A DNA stretch of 64,000 bases from Micractinium sp. NFX-FRZ (Eukaryota; Chlorophyta; Trebouxiophyceae; Chlorellales; Chlorellaceae), in NCBI GenBank assembly GCA_029339195.1, contig JAPTJF010000181.1:1-64000 (forward strand). Reading direction: 5' to 3'. Each line of letters starts with the position of its first letter. Positions within the stretch are counted from its first letter, which is position 1. Positions 46,401 through 57,080 of this stretch are shown piece by piece. The position numbers and the translations under genes were made by a program. The notes under the pieces were generated by a model, which was not told where the DNA came from, did not search any database, and saw nothing but the letters and a program-made list of their open reading frames with translations.

Positions 46401-47090
46401 GGATTGATGGCAGATTTGGGGTGTGGGTGGGTGGGTGGATGGTGGGCAGCTGTGGAGCCGGCAGTGTTGGTGGCAGATCTGGAGGAGGGTGGCTGGCTGT
46501 CTGGGTGCTGGCTCTGAGCAGTCCTGACACACACTGTCCACCACCACGAAGCTCTGAAGCAACGCAGCACGTCTGCTAGACCTGCCTTTCTGCCGTTCTC
46601 TTCTTCCTGGCCCGCCCCGCACGCAGCACACCCACCCCTGCCCCTGGCCTGCCCTCCGCCCCGCAGGTGTGCAAGAAGACGAGCGCGGATGCCAAGGCGG
46701 CAGAGATGGCCAAGATGCGGGGGTTCAAGGCGGACCTGGACCGCCAGATCGAGGACAACGAGGTCAGTGAGAGGGGATCTAACAGAAATCGGGCTTGTCT
46801 GGCTTGGGCTTTGATCTGCTTGCATCACCTGGCTGCTGCCTGCCCGTCACCGTCCGCATGCACGTTCACATGCACGCATGCTTGCCAACCTGCATGCATG
46901 CACCCGACTCAAGCACACGAAATTGTCCTAACCTGGCTCTTGACTGCATGTTCCCTTACGCCTGCAGTCTCGCCGCATGGTGTCTGCGATGACGGAGACG
47001 GAGCGCAAGCTGAACGCCAAGCTGCTGCGGGAGGTGGAGGCGGCAGCTGCGGCGGCAGGAGGCACCATCAAGGCGGTGCGCGCGCCCTGA
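43480..47090 (+). CDS. Coiled-coil protein, trichohyalin-plectin-homology-like
   Basis: Eleven exons, every junction in phase: 43480-43536, 43643-43720, 43872-44122, 44332-44401, 44697-44870, 45180-45254, 45402-45527, 45731-45810, 46108-46282, 46667-46762, 46968-47090; 434 aa. After a short N-terminal part (MAMDRGTESIIRRMQANFK; SLFNRDEWGRISLYVAF) the protein is nearly continuous charged coiled coil rich in Glu, Lys, Arg, Gln and Ala (KKVELKKVEEDLQQFEK; LKSFLLSNEVNKKIKEEQAE). This composition resembles TPH-domain proteins such as MNS1 and axonemal factors, so a cytoskeletal or relict ciliary role is possible. No diagnostic motif proves it. There is no signal peptide or membrane segment. A family-level search would be needed to name it. 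Confidence 0.8.
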
Positions 47091-47715
47091 GCGCCCACCC
47101 CCGCCTGCACCAGCGCCTGAAACAGCTTGAGCGGTCGTCAGGCTGGTGGTTCTGGCGCTGCCGCGGCCATGACACAATTTCTGTGCTCTTGCTTGGCTGG
47201 TCATGAGTTAGAAACACGCTTACATGACTGGGGATCGGGGCCCAGGGTGGGTGGACTGACGCCGTGACTGTTACTGCTAAATGCTGATAACTTCAAGTGT
47301 GTAAAACTAATTGACACAGCACAGAGCCGCCATTATGCGGGGGAGCATGCAGGGGTCACATTAGCAGCAGCATGCCTGCTGCACTGGCGGTCCGCCAGTG
47401 CCGCCAGTGCCTGCCGCCAAGTGCAGCTGCGGCGGCATAACGCAAGCGTGCGGCAAGCGCGGCTTTTCAACACGTGCATGTTCATATCTAGAACGATTCA
47501 ATCACCACCTTGGTCATTCTCGCAATCATTCAGGGTATCGGAGTCCAACGATGATGACACGTCCGCCCGCCACGTGCGCCAGCTTCTGAAACGTAGATCT
47601 GGCGTCGTGAAGCGCTCCCGCCGCATTCGACCCATCCCGGAACGTCCTGATAGTCATCGCAGAGCTTTTCAGTCCGGCTGCGTTGGCCGGGAGCGCGAGC
47701 AGAGGCACGCGCAAA
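47091..47715. other. Intergenic, no gene recognised
   Basis: This 3' UTR of the coiled-coil gene and promoter of the SGNH hydrolase gene includes an AT-richer patch around 47260-47340 and a short CCGCCAGTG duplication near 47385-47407. Confidence 0.55.
47300..47304 (+). terminator. Possible TGTAA poly(A) signal
   Basis: TGTAA occurs 210 bp after the stop of the coiled-coil gene, in a locally AT-rich patch. This is a plausible green-algal polyadenylation signal. Confidence 0.35.
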
Positions 47716-50344
47716 ATGCGGTGGGCATTGGTGCTTATCTTCTGCGCCACAATACTGCTGGCGCGAAACGCAGGCAAGCCAGAGATGCCGTGTGCACTAC
47801 TACAAGCGGGGTTCCCAACCTGGGTGGGCGCCGCCAGCGGCGGCGGCACCGCGGGGCAGCGGCGCCATTTCTTGCTTTGCTGCAGGCTCCTTGCACAGCT
47901 CCCCTACTCACGGCTCAGCTCTGTTGCATGACACGCTGCTCACACATGCCCCTGATGCGTCCACCCCTGTCGCCACAGCCGCAAGCAACACCACGGCACC
48001 GCCAAGCAACACCACAGCAGCGCCAAGCAACACTACAGCAGCGAGCAACACCACGGCAGCACCAAGCAACACGACAGCAGCCGCACGCAATCCCAGCGCG
48101 GGGCAGCCGCGGAGGAGGGCGGCAGCGATTCCTTCATGGGTCAGAATGACCATCCCCCAGCGCGAGGCTTCACAGCGGGAGTATGAAGCCAACGTGAAGC
48201 TGGTGAAGGAAGCGGCAGCAGCCAACCGAGTGTACGACATGGCCATGTATGGTGCGTGCAGAACTTGGCATGGCTTGCATGCCGAGGTGGAGGTTTCTGA
48301 GTAGGGAGTTGTTTCGTAATGTGGATGGCGGCACCATAGATGCACAGCAGTGGCAGGCCCGGCCTTGAATTATCATGCATCCAGCACCGGTACCTGCCGC
48401 CTCGCCACCATGCCCGCCGTCGCCGTTGCCTGGCAAGGCTGACCAGCGGCTTGTCCGCCTGCTGCAGCATATTTGTTTGTTGTCTTGTTCCCCTCACGGG
48501 GCAATTCTTTCCTTGTCTGTCAGCCTGCACCCCGCCCCTGCCATGGAATGCCTAGCACCGCCCCTCTGTGCTCGCAGTGTCAGCCTGCCCCCTCACCCCT
48601 GCCGTGCCACGCCCTATCGCCCCTCTGTGCTCACAGGAGACTCGATCGTGTCTTTCATGCGCAAGGACAAGCGACGAGTGTGGGATCAGGTGTGGGGCCG
48701 GGCGGCGGGGCGGGCCATGAACAGGCGGGGAAGGGAAGGGAAGGGGGTGGGAGCAGGGATGTTGGGTGGGTGAGCCAGGCGGCGGTGCAATATGCCACGT
48801 TCCTTGGCGTGGGGGGCCATGGGCGGTTGGCAGTGGCATGTGTGAGCGGTGCCCAGGGCGACCCGAAAGGGTGTGGCGGCAGCAGGCGCAGAGGTCACAG
48901 TGCTTGGCAGGAGTGCTCAAGTCAGCCTACCGCCGACCCTACCTGCCTACCTGCCTGCTTGCCTGCCTGCCTGCCCTGCCCGCCTGCCCGCCTGCCCGCA
49001 GGTGTTCAGGGGCTACACAACCACGCCGCTCGCCATGATTGGCACCAACCTGCAGGCATGTGTGGCGCAGTGGGCCACATTGTGTGCAGTGCTGTGCGGT
49101 GCAGTGCGTGAGGGGCAGTGCAGGGTGGGTGGGATACCAGGCTTGGCACCAACCTGTAGGGGCAAGGGAGGTGCAGTTGAGTACGAGCTGGCGCGAGGCG
49201 GTGACGCGCAGCAGGGTGGGTGCGGAACGGTGCGGCAGGTGGGGCGGGCGGGGTGCGCTGCTGTGTGACACGGTGTAGTTGTGGGATACGGCATGGGGTG
49301 ACACAGGGGGGCGCCCCCTGCCATTCATGCTGTTGCAGGTTTGCTCAGCCGCAGCACACGTTGGTTGCGAAGCTTGACGGGCACCCTGCTCCCCTGCCCC
49401 CCTCCTCTGCCCCCGTGCTGCGCTTCAGGAGCTGTCGTACCGCATTGCAAAGGGGGGGGAGTTCCTGCGACCCCACCCAAAGGTGGTGGTGCTGGCATGC
49501 GGGTGAGTGGGCGGCAGGCTTTGAGGCAGCTGCGGGGGAGTGGGCGGCCCATTGAGCTGCCCAGAGGTATGTTGTGCCTGCCGGCACACTCCCTATGGTG
49601 CTGCTCTGTGCGCCGCAAACCAGGCCCATTCGCCTCACTCCCTCACCCTGCTCAGTGTCAAGCCTCCGTCGGCCCCGCCCTGCACCACTCCCAACATCCC
49701 CCGGCCCCGTGCTCGGTCCCTGCCCTGCAACGCGCTTCACCTCTGCATGCCTCCCCCCGCGCACACACACACACCTGCCCTGCAGCTACATCAACCTGCG
49801 CTGGCGCAAGGACGACCCCGCCCCCATGATGGACTGGCTCGTGGGCTACCTGCGCGCCCAGATGCCCAACACCAAGATCGTGCTCATGGCTCTGCTGGAC
49901 AACAAGCACGTGGGCAGGAAAGCGCGGGCGACCAACATCAAGTATAAGGCCATCGCCCGGAAGCGCGGCGCTGTGTGGCTGGACTGTGTGCACACCTTTG
50001 ATCCAGACAATGCGCAGCTGACAAATGACGGTGAGATGGAGGGGGTGGCAGGGGTGGCAGGCAGCAGGCGGGGGGCAGCAAGGGCAGCTGGGACGGAGGG
50101 CACGCTGGCAGGGAGGGGAGGCAGGGCATGAAGCTTCATACTTCAACTGAAGTTCGCATGTACGTTTGGCGGGCAGTGCAGCTCCTTTGGTCAGTGCTGT
50201 CCCTGGCAACAACTTTCGAAGCACAACGTGGCGCCCTGTCCTCCCTGGCGGTCCCGTGTGTGTGCAGGCACCCACCCCACCGAGCTTGAGGGGCAGCGCA
50301 GGATTCTGGGGTGTGTCAAGGCCGGGGTGCAGCAGTACATGTGA
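47716..50344 (+). CDS. Signal-anchored SGNH/GDSL-type hydrolase (PAF-acetylhydrolase-like)
   Basis: Seven exons: 47716-47773, 47886-48251, 48637-48689, 49002-49055, 49429-49502, 49786-50030, 50268-50344; 308 aa. An N-terminal signal or anchor (MRWALVLIFCATILLARNA) is followed by a linker with five NTT sequons (from ~54), suggesting an N-glycosylated luminal or extracellular stem. The hydrolase domain has GDSIVSFM (Ser144, block I), GYTTTPLAMIGTN (~163-175), a beta strand VVVLACGYIN (block III, where GxND is normal) and NDGTHPTELEGQ, supplying Asp283 and His286 of a DxxH pair. The family cleaves esters; the substrate is unknown. Introns 1 and 4 begin GC (GCAAGC, GCATGT) in the best-phased model. 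Block III lacking GxND is the odd point. Confidence 0.75.
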
Positions 50345-52062
50345 TGGGTGCATAGCAGTACACACGAGAGATCCTCTGCACAACCTGCGGGCTCGAGAGG
50401 TCCAGTAAGAGTGCCCCTCTCGGTTCTGCACAGCACTACCCTACCCCTGACCTGCGTGCTGTCACGATCGCCCCTCTCCCCGCCTTCCCTCTTCCGTGAC
50501 CGCCCCTCTCCCCACCGCTCTCTGCTGCCCTGCCGTACTATGTAGTACATATTCCAGCGCTCCCTTGCGTGCTCCCCTGCAGTACTGTGTAGGTCCCAGC
50601 GCTCATTTGCGTGCTTGCACAGTAACGTAGTGCTGCCTCTCCGTGCCCCTTCCCTCAGAACTTCCTCTGCCTACAGAGCATTCCCAGAACTGGCTGGCGA
50701 GCAGTGACCCTCCCCACGCACAAATCAGCACTACGACTTCACCACAGCAAACGATCACTTTTTTATATGCAAGCACCCTGCCCCAGCTGGTGCTGCGGCT
50801 GCCGATGTAATTGCACAGCATGCCAGGCAGGACGGGCCCTCATTTTCTGGCTGCACGCCGTTGCCTGCTGCCAGCCAAAGCAACCAACGCTGAGCGTGCT
50901 GGACGCAGCAGTGCCCCGGCCCCATGCTTGCTGCGCCGTGGCAGCGCAGCCCGTCCAACAGATTACTTTTCACATAAGGCGATGCTCCTGCTTTTCTTCC
51001 TGCTAAACCCTGCACATCCAGTTCTGCTAGCTCAGCTGCCTCAGCCACCCCTGTCCACCTCGGCCCATCGCAGGAGGAGACACAGTTGCAACCGCGATGG
51101 TTGGCGCGCACATAGGGTGTGGCTGGTTGCAGCCGCTGGTGGCCCCATGGGCTCATGCGGCAGCTGGTACACCCACAGTGCAGGGCGCAGGGAAGCCCAG
51201 CGGGCACCTGCCAGGGTTGGCTTGCATTCACTGGCAACCTGCATGCTATGCAGCGCCTGCCGCGCCGTATTCTACTGCCCAGCCTGCTTGCTTGCACGCT
51301 GAATTGCGTGCGGGGCACTGCCGGGTGTGCACGGTGCTGGCTGCAGAACGGGTGGCGAAGCCGGCGGCAGAGCACGGCGGCAGGTGCCTGGCGGCAAGCT
51401 GCCGAGAGGGCGGTGTAATGTATGGTCGTAACGGCTTTGCTAAGACCAGGTCCTCCAATGTAGTATTGTTTTATTCAGCCTCTGGTTGCATGCACGTGCG
51501 CAACAACCAACAGGTGTTCTGGCGGCTGGCGGGGCAGGGCGGGGACAGGGCGGGGTGGCGGGAGGGAGGAAACTGCACACGCTTTCTTAGCAAACCCTGT
51601 GCGGCACGATCTCGGCCCTCTTTCTGCAGACTGTGGTCACCGTCCTGGGATCGTCGGCTGAACGCATTGAGACGGATAGGGCCTTGTGCTCGGCTGAGCG
51701 GTTCTCTTAGTGAACCCACTCTTCACCTCGGGCAGGCGAGTGACTGCCAGAAACGAAAGGGCAGCCCATCGGCTGCCCTGCGCTCGCCAGAGTGCCCTCG
51801 TGCTGCCACTGCTGCCGCCGCCTGTGCCGCCCCTGCCACCGCCTCCACAAGCAGAGTGCCCTGCCTTTCGTCACCTTCTGCTCACCTTCGGCCGCAGTTC
51901 AACTTGCATCACCTGCCCGCCAACAGGCCGCATGCCTGGTCTGTTGTCCCTTGCTCCTGCCAAACCCCCGCCTCTCTACGTTTTTGCCTGAGAGTGCAGG
52001 CGCTGCTGTGCTAGACCATCTCCAGCGGTTGGCTGCCCTCCCACGCCCGCACACACACCGTG
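50345..52062. other. Intergenic region with a decayed MYND fragment
   Basis: This 1.7-kb interval separates the SGNH hydrolase and MYND genes. It has two similar TACTGTGTAG/TACTATGTAG segments near 50536-50590 and the MYND remnant annotated separately. No intact gene seen. Confidence 0.55.
51232..51400 (+). pseudogene. Decayed copy of the MYND zinc-finger exon
   Basis: The DNA matches the MYND-encoding end of the gene at 52063-55804: GCAGCGCCTGCCGCGCCGT is shared exactly, and flanking bases align on both sides. It reads CSACRAVFYC like the functional CSACRAVYYC, then loses downstream finger residues and meets a TGA after CLLAR. Same strand as the parent gene. A partial, non-functional duplicate. 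Confidence 0.7.
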
Positions 52063-55000
52063 ATGGCGGCCTCAAGCCGTGTGCCGCAGCTGCTCCGCCG
52101 CCTGGGCGGCTGCCTTACCCGCCTGCTTTCTAGTCCAGACGATTATGCCAGCACTTGCGTGTTCCAAGCAGCAATCGAGCTTCACGGCTTGATGGTGGGA
52201 GGCTGGCCGCTGCAGGGCGAACCGTGCTGGGTGACGTGAGCTTCCCCCGCCTGCCTGCCCTGCCTGCCTGCCCGCCTGTCTGCTGCCCTGCCACCACCCT
52301 TGGACGCTCGCGCCGTTGCCCACCCCGCCATGCCTTTGCCGCTCTGAGCCAGCCCTGCCTGCCTGCTTCTCGGCTGCATGCCGGAGGAGGGGGCTCTCCT
52401 GGGGCAACAACCGCATGGTCAGCGGCATAGTGCTACCTGCAAATATTAATCGCCACAACGATGGCAAGCATGCACTCACTTTAGTATAATGGCGCCCCTC
52501 CCCTATTGCCTCTCTGCAGCCAGCTGCTCACCCTGGCTGGGCGGCTATCGGAGGTGGACACCTTACTCGCCCGCACCACCGGCCCCCTTTTCGATGCAAG
52601 CCGGCGGAGCAGCCTGCTGGACAGCACCTGGCTGACCATCATGACAATGAACTCCCTTGCTGGCTCTCCTGGAGTGCAGCTGCAGCGCGGCGATGCGTTC
52701 CGCCTCGTGGCAAGCAGCCTGCCCCTGGTGCTGCACGCCGGCCGCAGCCTGCTGGAGCGCTGGGTGCAGGCAGCGAGAGGCGGCGGCGGCCGCCACACTA
52801 GCGGCGACCACGCGTACGTTGACGCCATGAAGGCTGCCGCTCTCTCGCAGCTTGGCGTCATGAACTCAGGTGTCGGGCTGCTGCGCACCGCGGGCGGTAA
52901 TCAGATGGTGACGGCGTGGTTCCGTTCGGGCGGGCGCCCTACAGAGGTGCTCCCCTGGCTGGGCGCTGCCGCCGACGCGCTCCTGGTGCCACCCGGCCCA
53001 AGAGGTGATTGGTGCAATTAGGCATCAAGACCTGCCGGTTCCTGAGGGATGGAGTGTCATTTAATGGATTTGCCCGTGGCCCTCACTCGTATAGCGAGCG
53101 TGGGACTTCGCCGCACTGCTGCCTGCGGCCAGGCTGCCTTCAGCGCTTACTAATAGTACCGTTTCCCCGCCGCCCCTCCCGCCATGCACGTGACCCCCAG
53201 ATGGCATCCTACTGGCGCCGTGTTACGACCTTGTCTTCTTGCTCGAGGTCCTGCTCCTCTACGATGACCTTCGCGAGCAGTCAGCAGCAGCTCTCAGTGC
53301 CGCACCCGGCACGCAACATGCGCTGCTCATGCTGCTGCTGCTGCACGCGCTGCCAAGCCTCGCTGCAGTCCTTGAGGCGGCGCCGGCAACGCCACAAGGC
53401 GCAGCCCGGGTCGCCGACGCTTTGAGGCTGCTCCCAGGGGTGCTGGGTGTCATTGCGGCCCGCATGGCAGCGTCACAGCCGGCGCCAGGGCGCTGCTGGG
53501 CTGTGTGCACCAGGCAGGTCCTGTGGGTGTGCTGCAAGCAGCGCAGCGCATCGCCAGCTGTGTGCCTCTCGCCCTGCCTGCCGGCTGGGGCCCCGACCAG
53601 CTGACAGCTGCACATGCATCCGCGGCACACCTGGTGGCGATGGTCAGCAGCGCAGCCGCCCCTCTAGCGGTGTCGACCCGTGCAGCAACACAGCAGCGGG
53701 AGCGGGAGGCAGTTGCGACAGCCGTCCTGCAGCTGGTGCCTCGGATGACAGCCATGCTGTCCTTGCTTGCAGCTGATCCGCACTGCACAGAGGAGCAGCT
53801 CAGCGCGCGTACCGTCTCCTGGGCTCAGACGCTGCACATTTCCAGCAGGCTGCAGCTGTCCGACTTGCAGCGCCTGCCGCACAGCAATGCCCATCGCCAG
53901 CTGGCCGACTGGGCCGCAGCGGCCGAGGCAGCCTTGCAACTGCTGCCGCTGGCCACCTCTCGGGCTAGGCACAATCAGGATGGTGAAGTAAACCTGTTGA
54001 CCGGCTCGCTGTCCTTGTGGCACCACTGCTGTGAGGCAATCCACATGGTCGTAGAAGTGGCAAAGCCGGCAGACGCCACTCTCTCCAGCCGCCTGCTGCA
54101 GCTGCACGCCACCGGCTGCCGCGCGGTGCACTTCCTGACGTCAGCCGACAGCGCTACGCAGTCCAGCCTGGGCCAGCTTCATGCACAGATGCTGCTGCTA
54201 GCCATGGAGGGGCTGCACCGTGTGCTCCTGGCGGCTGGCGCAGTCAAGCCGGCACAAGGGGATGAGGGTGCCCGGTGAGCTCCCCTTGCTTTCAACTGCT
54301 CTGCGGTTGCAGCGGCAGTAGTGAACATCTACAAACTTGACATGACTCGCATCGAGTCGAACCCATTCACGGATGCAGGAGCCGGTCCCTGGCGGTTATG
54401 AGTGCAGCGCACTGGGCGGCGCTGCAGGCAGCCATGCCGCTGCTGCCCGGCGGCGGTGCAGGCAGCACAGCCCCGCCCCTGGGCTTCCTGCACGGCAATG
54501 CACTGGCTGCAATCGTGTCAAGCTGCCCAACACTGGCAGGCGACACTGACTTCATGGCGCTACTGCTGCAGGAGCTGGAGCCGCGGCAGCACATGGTGTG
54601 TTGGGTGCATGTGTGTGTTTGGGTGTGTGCGTGCACACCCTGCTTGCTTCAAGGTGCATGGGCTGCCTCGTGCCCCCTTCTGCTGCCCAACAAGTACTCA
54701 AGAGGGGGACTGGGCCCTAATCCCATCCTGGCTCGCAGGAACCTCCCCAGTGGCAGGCAGATGCCCTCACCCTCAGCGCGATCACCGACCTGTGCGCGGT
54801 AGACGCTCGCCTGGCGGCTGGCTTGGTTGCCGGAGGGCTGCTGGGCTGCCTGCAGCGAGGCGATGCGGCACTTTCAGATGCGGCCATCCATTCCCTAGAG
54901 CAGATGGCAGGTGCTGGTGATGAGGAAGCTGGCAGGAAGCTGGAGCTGGTGAGGCGGGAAGAGCGGGCGCTGCGCCTCTTAACTAATCACATGGCTGTGG

Positions 55001-55338
55001 CTGAAGGGACCTGCAGGGCCTGCAGGCCCGAAATCCCCGCCCTGCCCTGCTTTGCATGCTGCTGCAGCACTGTCCGCCTGCCATCCCGCTGTCCTGCCCT
55101 TCCCTTCCCATCACGCTTCCCAGCGCGTTGTGCCGCTTGCTGAGCACCGGTGCGCCGCCTTGCTGCAGGCTCGCGTGCAGACGGAGCTGTGCACAGGAGC
55201 TATGCAAAGCGTTGGGCAGGCAGCACAAGTGGCAGATCTGCAGGCACCTGGGAGCGTTGAGAACACCGGCAGGGGCAGTGTGCGAGGGAACAGCAGTGAC
55301 AGCAGCACAGGTGGGCAACTGGGGCAGGAAGAGGTGGG

Positions 55339-55388
<50 letters not shown>

Positions 55389-55804
55389 GGCGCTCTGACC
55401 TGCAGACAGCGCTTGCCAGCATCCTGCAGGCTGGCAGCAGCCTGGAAACCAGCCTAGTTGCTCCTGCACTGCCCGGTTGGGCGTGCCTGGCGACGGTGCT
55501 GCTCAGGCAGTGGGAGCAGCCAGAGCAGCAGGCAGCTGACCGGCTGGCGCTGGCGCAGGCAGCCGCCGCCCGCAGCTGCGCCAACCTGCGGTGCGCCAAC
55601 CTGGGCCTGGAGGGCGGGCCCGGGGCGGGCGAGGGCAAAGGATGCAAGCGATGCAGCGCCTGCCGCGCCGTCTACTACTGCTGCACTCCCTGCTCGCATG
55701 CCGACTGGCGGGCGGGGCACCGGCGGGTATGCAAGGCGCTGGGGGCGGCACGGGTGGCCAAGCAGCAGCAGGCGACAGCAGCACAGCCTGCCGGCAGCGG
55801 CTGA
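52063..55804 (+). CDS. MYND zinc-finger protein with polyQ tract
   Basis: Exons supported: 52063-52235, 52520-53004, 53201-54274, 54379-54595, 54739-54948, 55124-55804; about 945 aa. The first ~850 residues are helical, Leu/Ala-rich and possibly solenoid-like (MAASSRVPQLLRRLGG; ARTTGPLFDASRRSSLLDS; MLEVLLLYDDLREQ; LQRLPHSNAHRQLADWAAA). Next come a 15-Gln run encoded by 55343-55387, a helical segment (LQTALASILQAG), and a C-terminal MYND finger: CANLRCANLG, GKGCKRCSACRAVYYC, CSHADWRAGHRRVC. MYND domains bind two zincs and mediate protein contacts. Inside exon 3 the frame changes by one base near 53400-53490, so there is either a very short intron, an assembly error or a real frameshift. Similar MYND proteins are abundant in Chlorella-type algae (from general knowledge). 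Confidence 0.75.
55343..55387 (+). repeat. CAG x15, encodes polyglutamine
   Basis: An uninterrupted CAG run lies in frame in the last exon of the MYND gene, just before the conserved segment that leads into the finger. Confidence 0.95.
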
Positions 55805-57080
55805 TGCTACCAGAAGACGCAGAGTACAGTTTGGCAGCACTTGCATGAGACCCTCTTTTCTTTTACTTTAAGTTCTATTCTGTTTGTTCTGAAGCCGGTT
55901 GCCTCTGTGAGTTGTGATTGATCTGCTCCACCACTTGCACCTAACATGGAGTCTTGTTGTTTTAGATTGAAGGAGTGAACATGATGACAGAAAGCAACAC
56001 AAGCACGCTGCACTGTGGTCCTACCCACTGTGCATGGAAGTCACAGTGCCCTCATCCATGGCCGGCAGGCGCTGGCCCGGCAGGTGCTGCCGTAGCCTGC
56101 TGCCGCTCGGCCAGCCGTGCCTCAACTAGTGCCCTGCACACCCGCCGGTGTCCTGCCCACCAGTCGGCATGCGAACAGACAGGGGAGCAGTAGTACATGG
56201 TTTGTGTTCAGGCGCTGCACCGCTTGCACCCCTTGCCCTTGCCCGCCCTGCAAGAAAGCACAGCACAAGAACGTACCGCTCTAGACATGTCCGTACAGCG
56301 TCCGCCTGCACCAGAGGCAGCCGCCGGCCGCCTGCTTTCCCGGCTGCTTCATTGCCTAAGCAGCACTTCCGCCAGGTGTGCTGCCTGCGAGTCCGCAGGG
56401 CAGCAAACTGGCTGGCTGCAGGGGTTGAGTGCTGGCAGGCTTGCAAGCGCTGCCTGCAGGTCAGAGCGTCACTGCCGCTGCTGCTCTGCCTGCTGCTGCT
56501 GCCCCATCCGAGCCGCCAGCTTGACCTTCCCGTGTTACACGGGGGGCCGCCGTGCGGGCAGCACATATGAAGAGCAAGTTGATGACAGGGTCAGGCGCAT
56601 GGTGTGCCGCGACCTTGAGAGCCGGTGCAGCGGCCAGGTGGTGCACAGCATGCACGTCGGGGTTCTTGTTCTCAGCCGGGAGGGGGTAGTCCGACCACCG
56701 AGTGAAGGTGAGAGGTGAGGTGGACAGATGGAATGACAGCGGGGTTGAGGGGTGTATGCCGCATGGGGCCAGGGTCAGAACAGACTGTAAGGCGAAGCAA
56801 GCACGTGGAGTGTGGCGGGTGGTTGGAGAACGTTGACACAGATCTGGGCATCAATGCATCAGATAATGTAAAATGAAGCGGGGGTGGAGGAGAGAAGCTG
56901 GGTCGCACCGGGAGGAGTGGAGTGCACTGCCAGTGGGAATGAAGAAAGGGAAGGACGGGGAGGGTTCCTTTTGTTGTGTGTGTGTGTGTGTGTGGTGGTG
57001 GCGGTGGGGGGGGCAGCAAGTGGGGGCGATGCAACGGGGTGCATGCGCGCCTGCCCTGCTGCCGCAGCCTGTGTGACCAC
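55805..57080. other. Convergent 3' regions containing the inverted MYND remnant
   Basis: Lies between the MYND gene (plus) and the coiled-coil gene (minus). Besides the MYND remnant it holds a TG/GT dinucleotide run near 56975-57000 and an AT-richer stretch at 55850-55990. Confidence 0.6.
56098..56487 (-). pseudogene. Inverted decayed copy of the MYND gene 3' end
   Basis: Read on the minus strand, this segment aligns with the last exon of the neighbouring plus-strand MYND gene, from CTCTGACCTGCAG through the finger. It retains GKGCKRCSA, then a stop, then MYYC, CSHADWWAGHRRVC and an ARLAERQQ tail. The segment between is scrambled by indels. It is an inverted, non-functional duplicate placed tail-to-tail with the parent. 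Confidence 0.75.
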
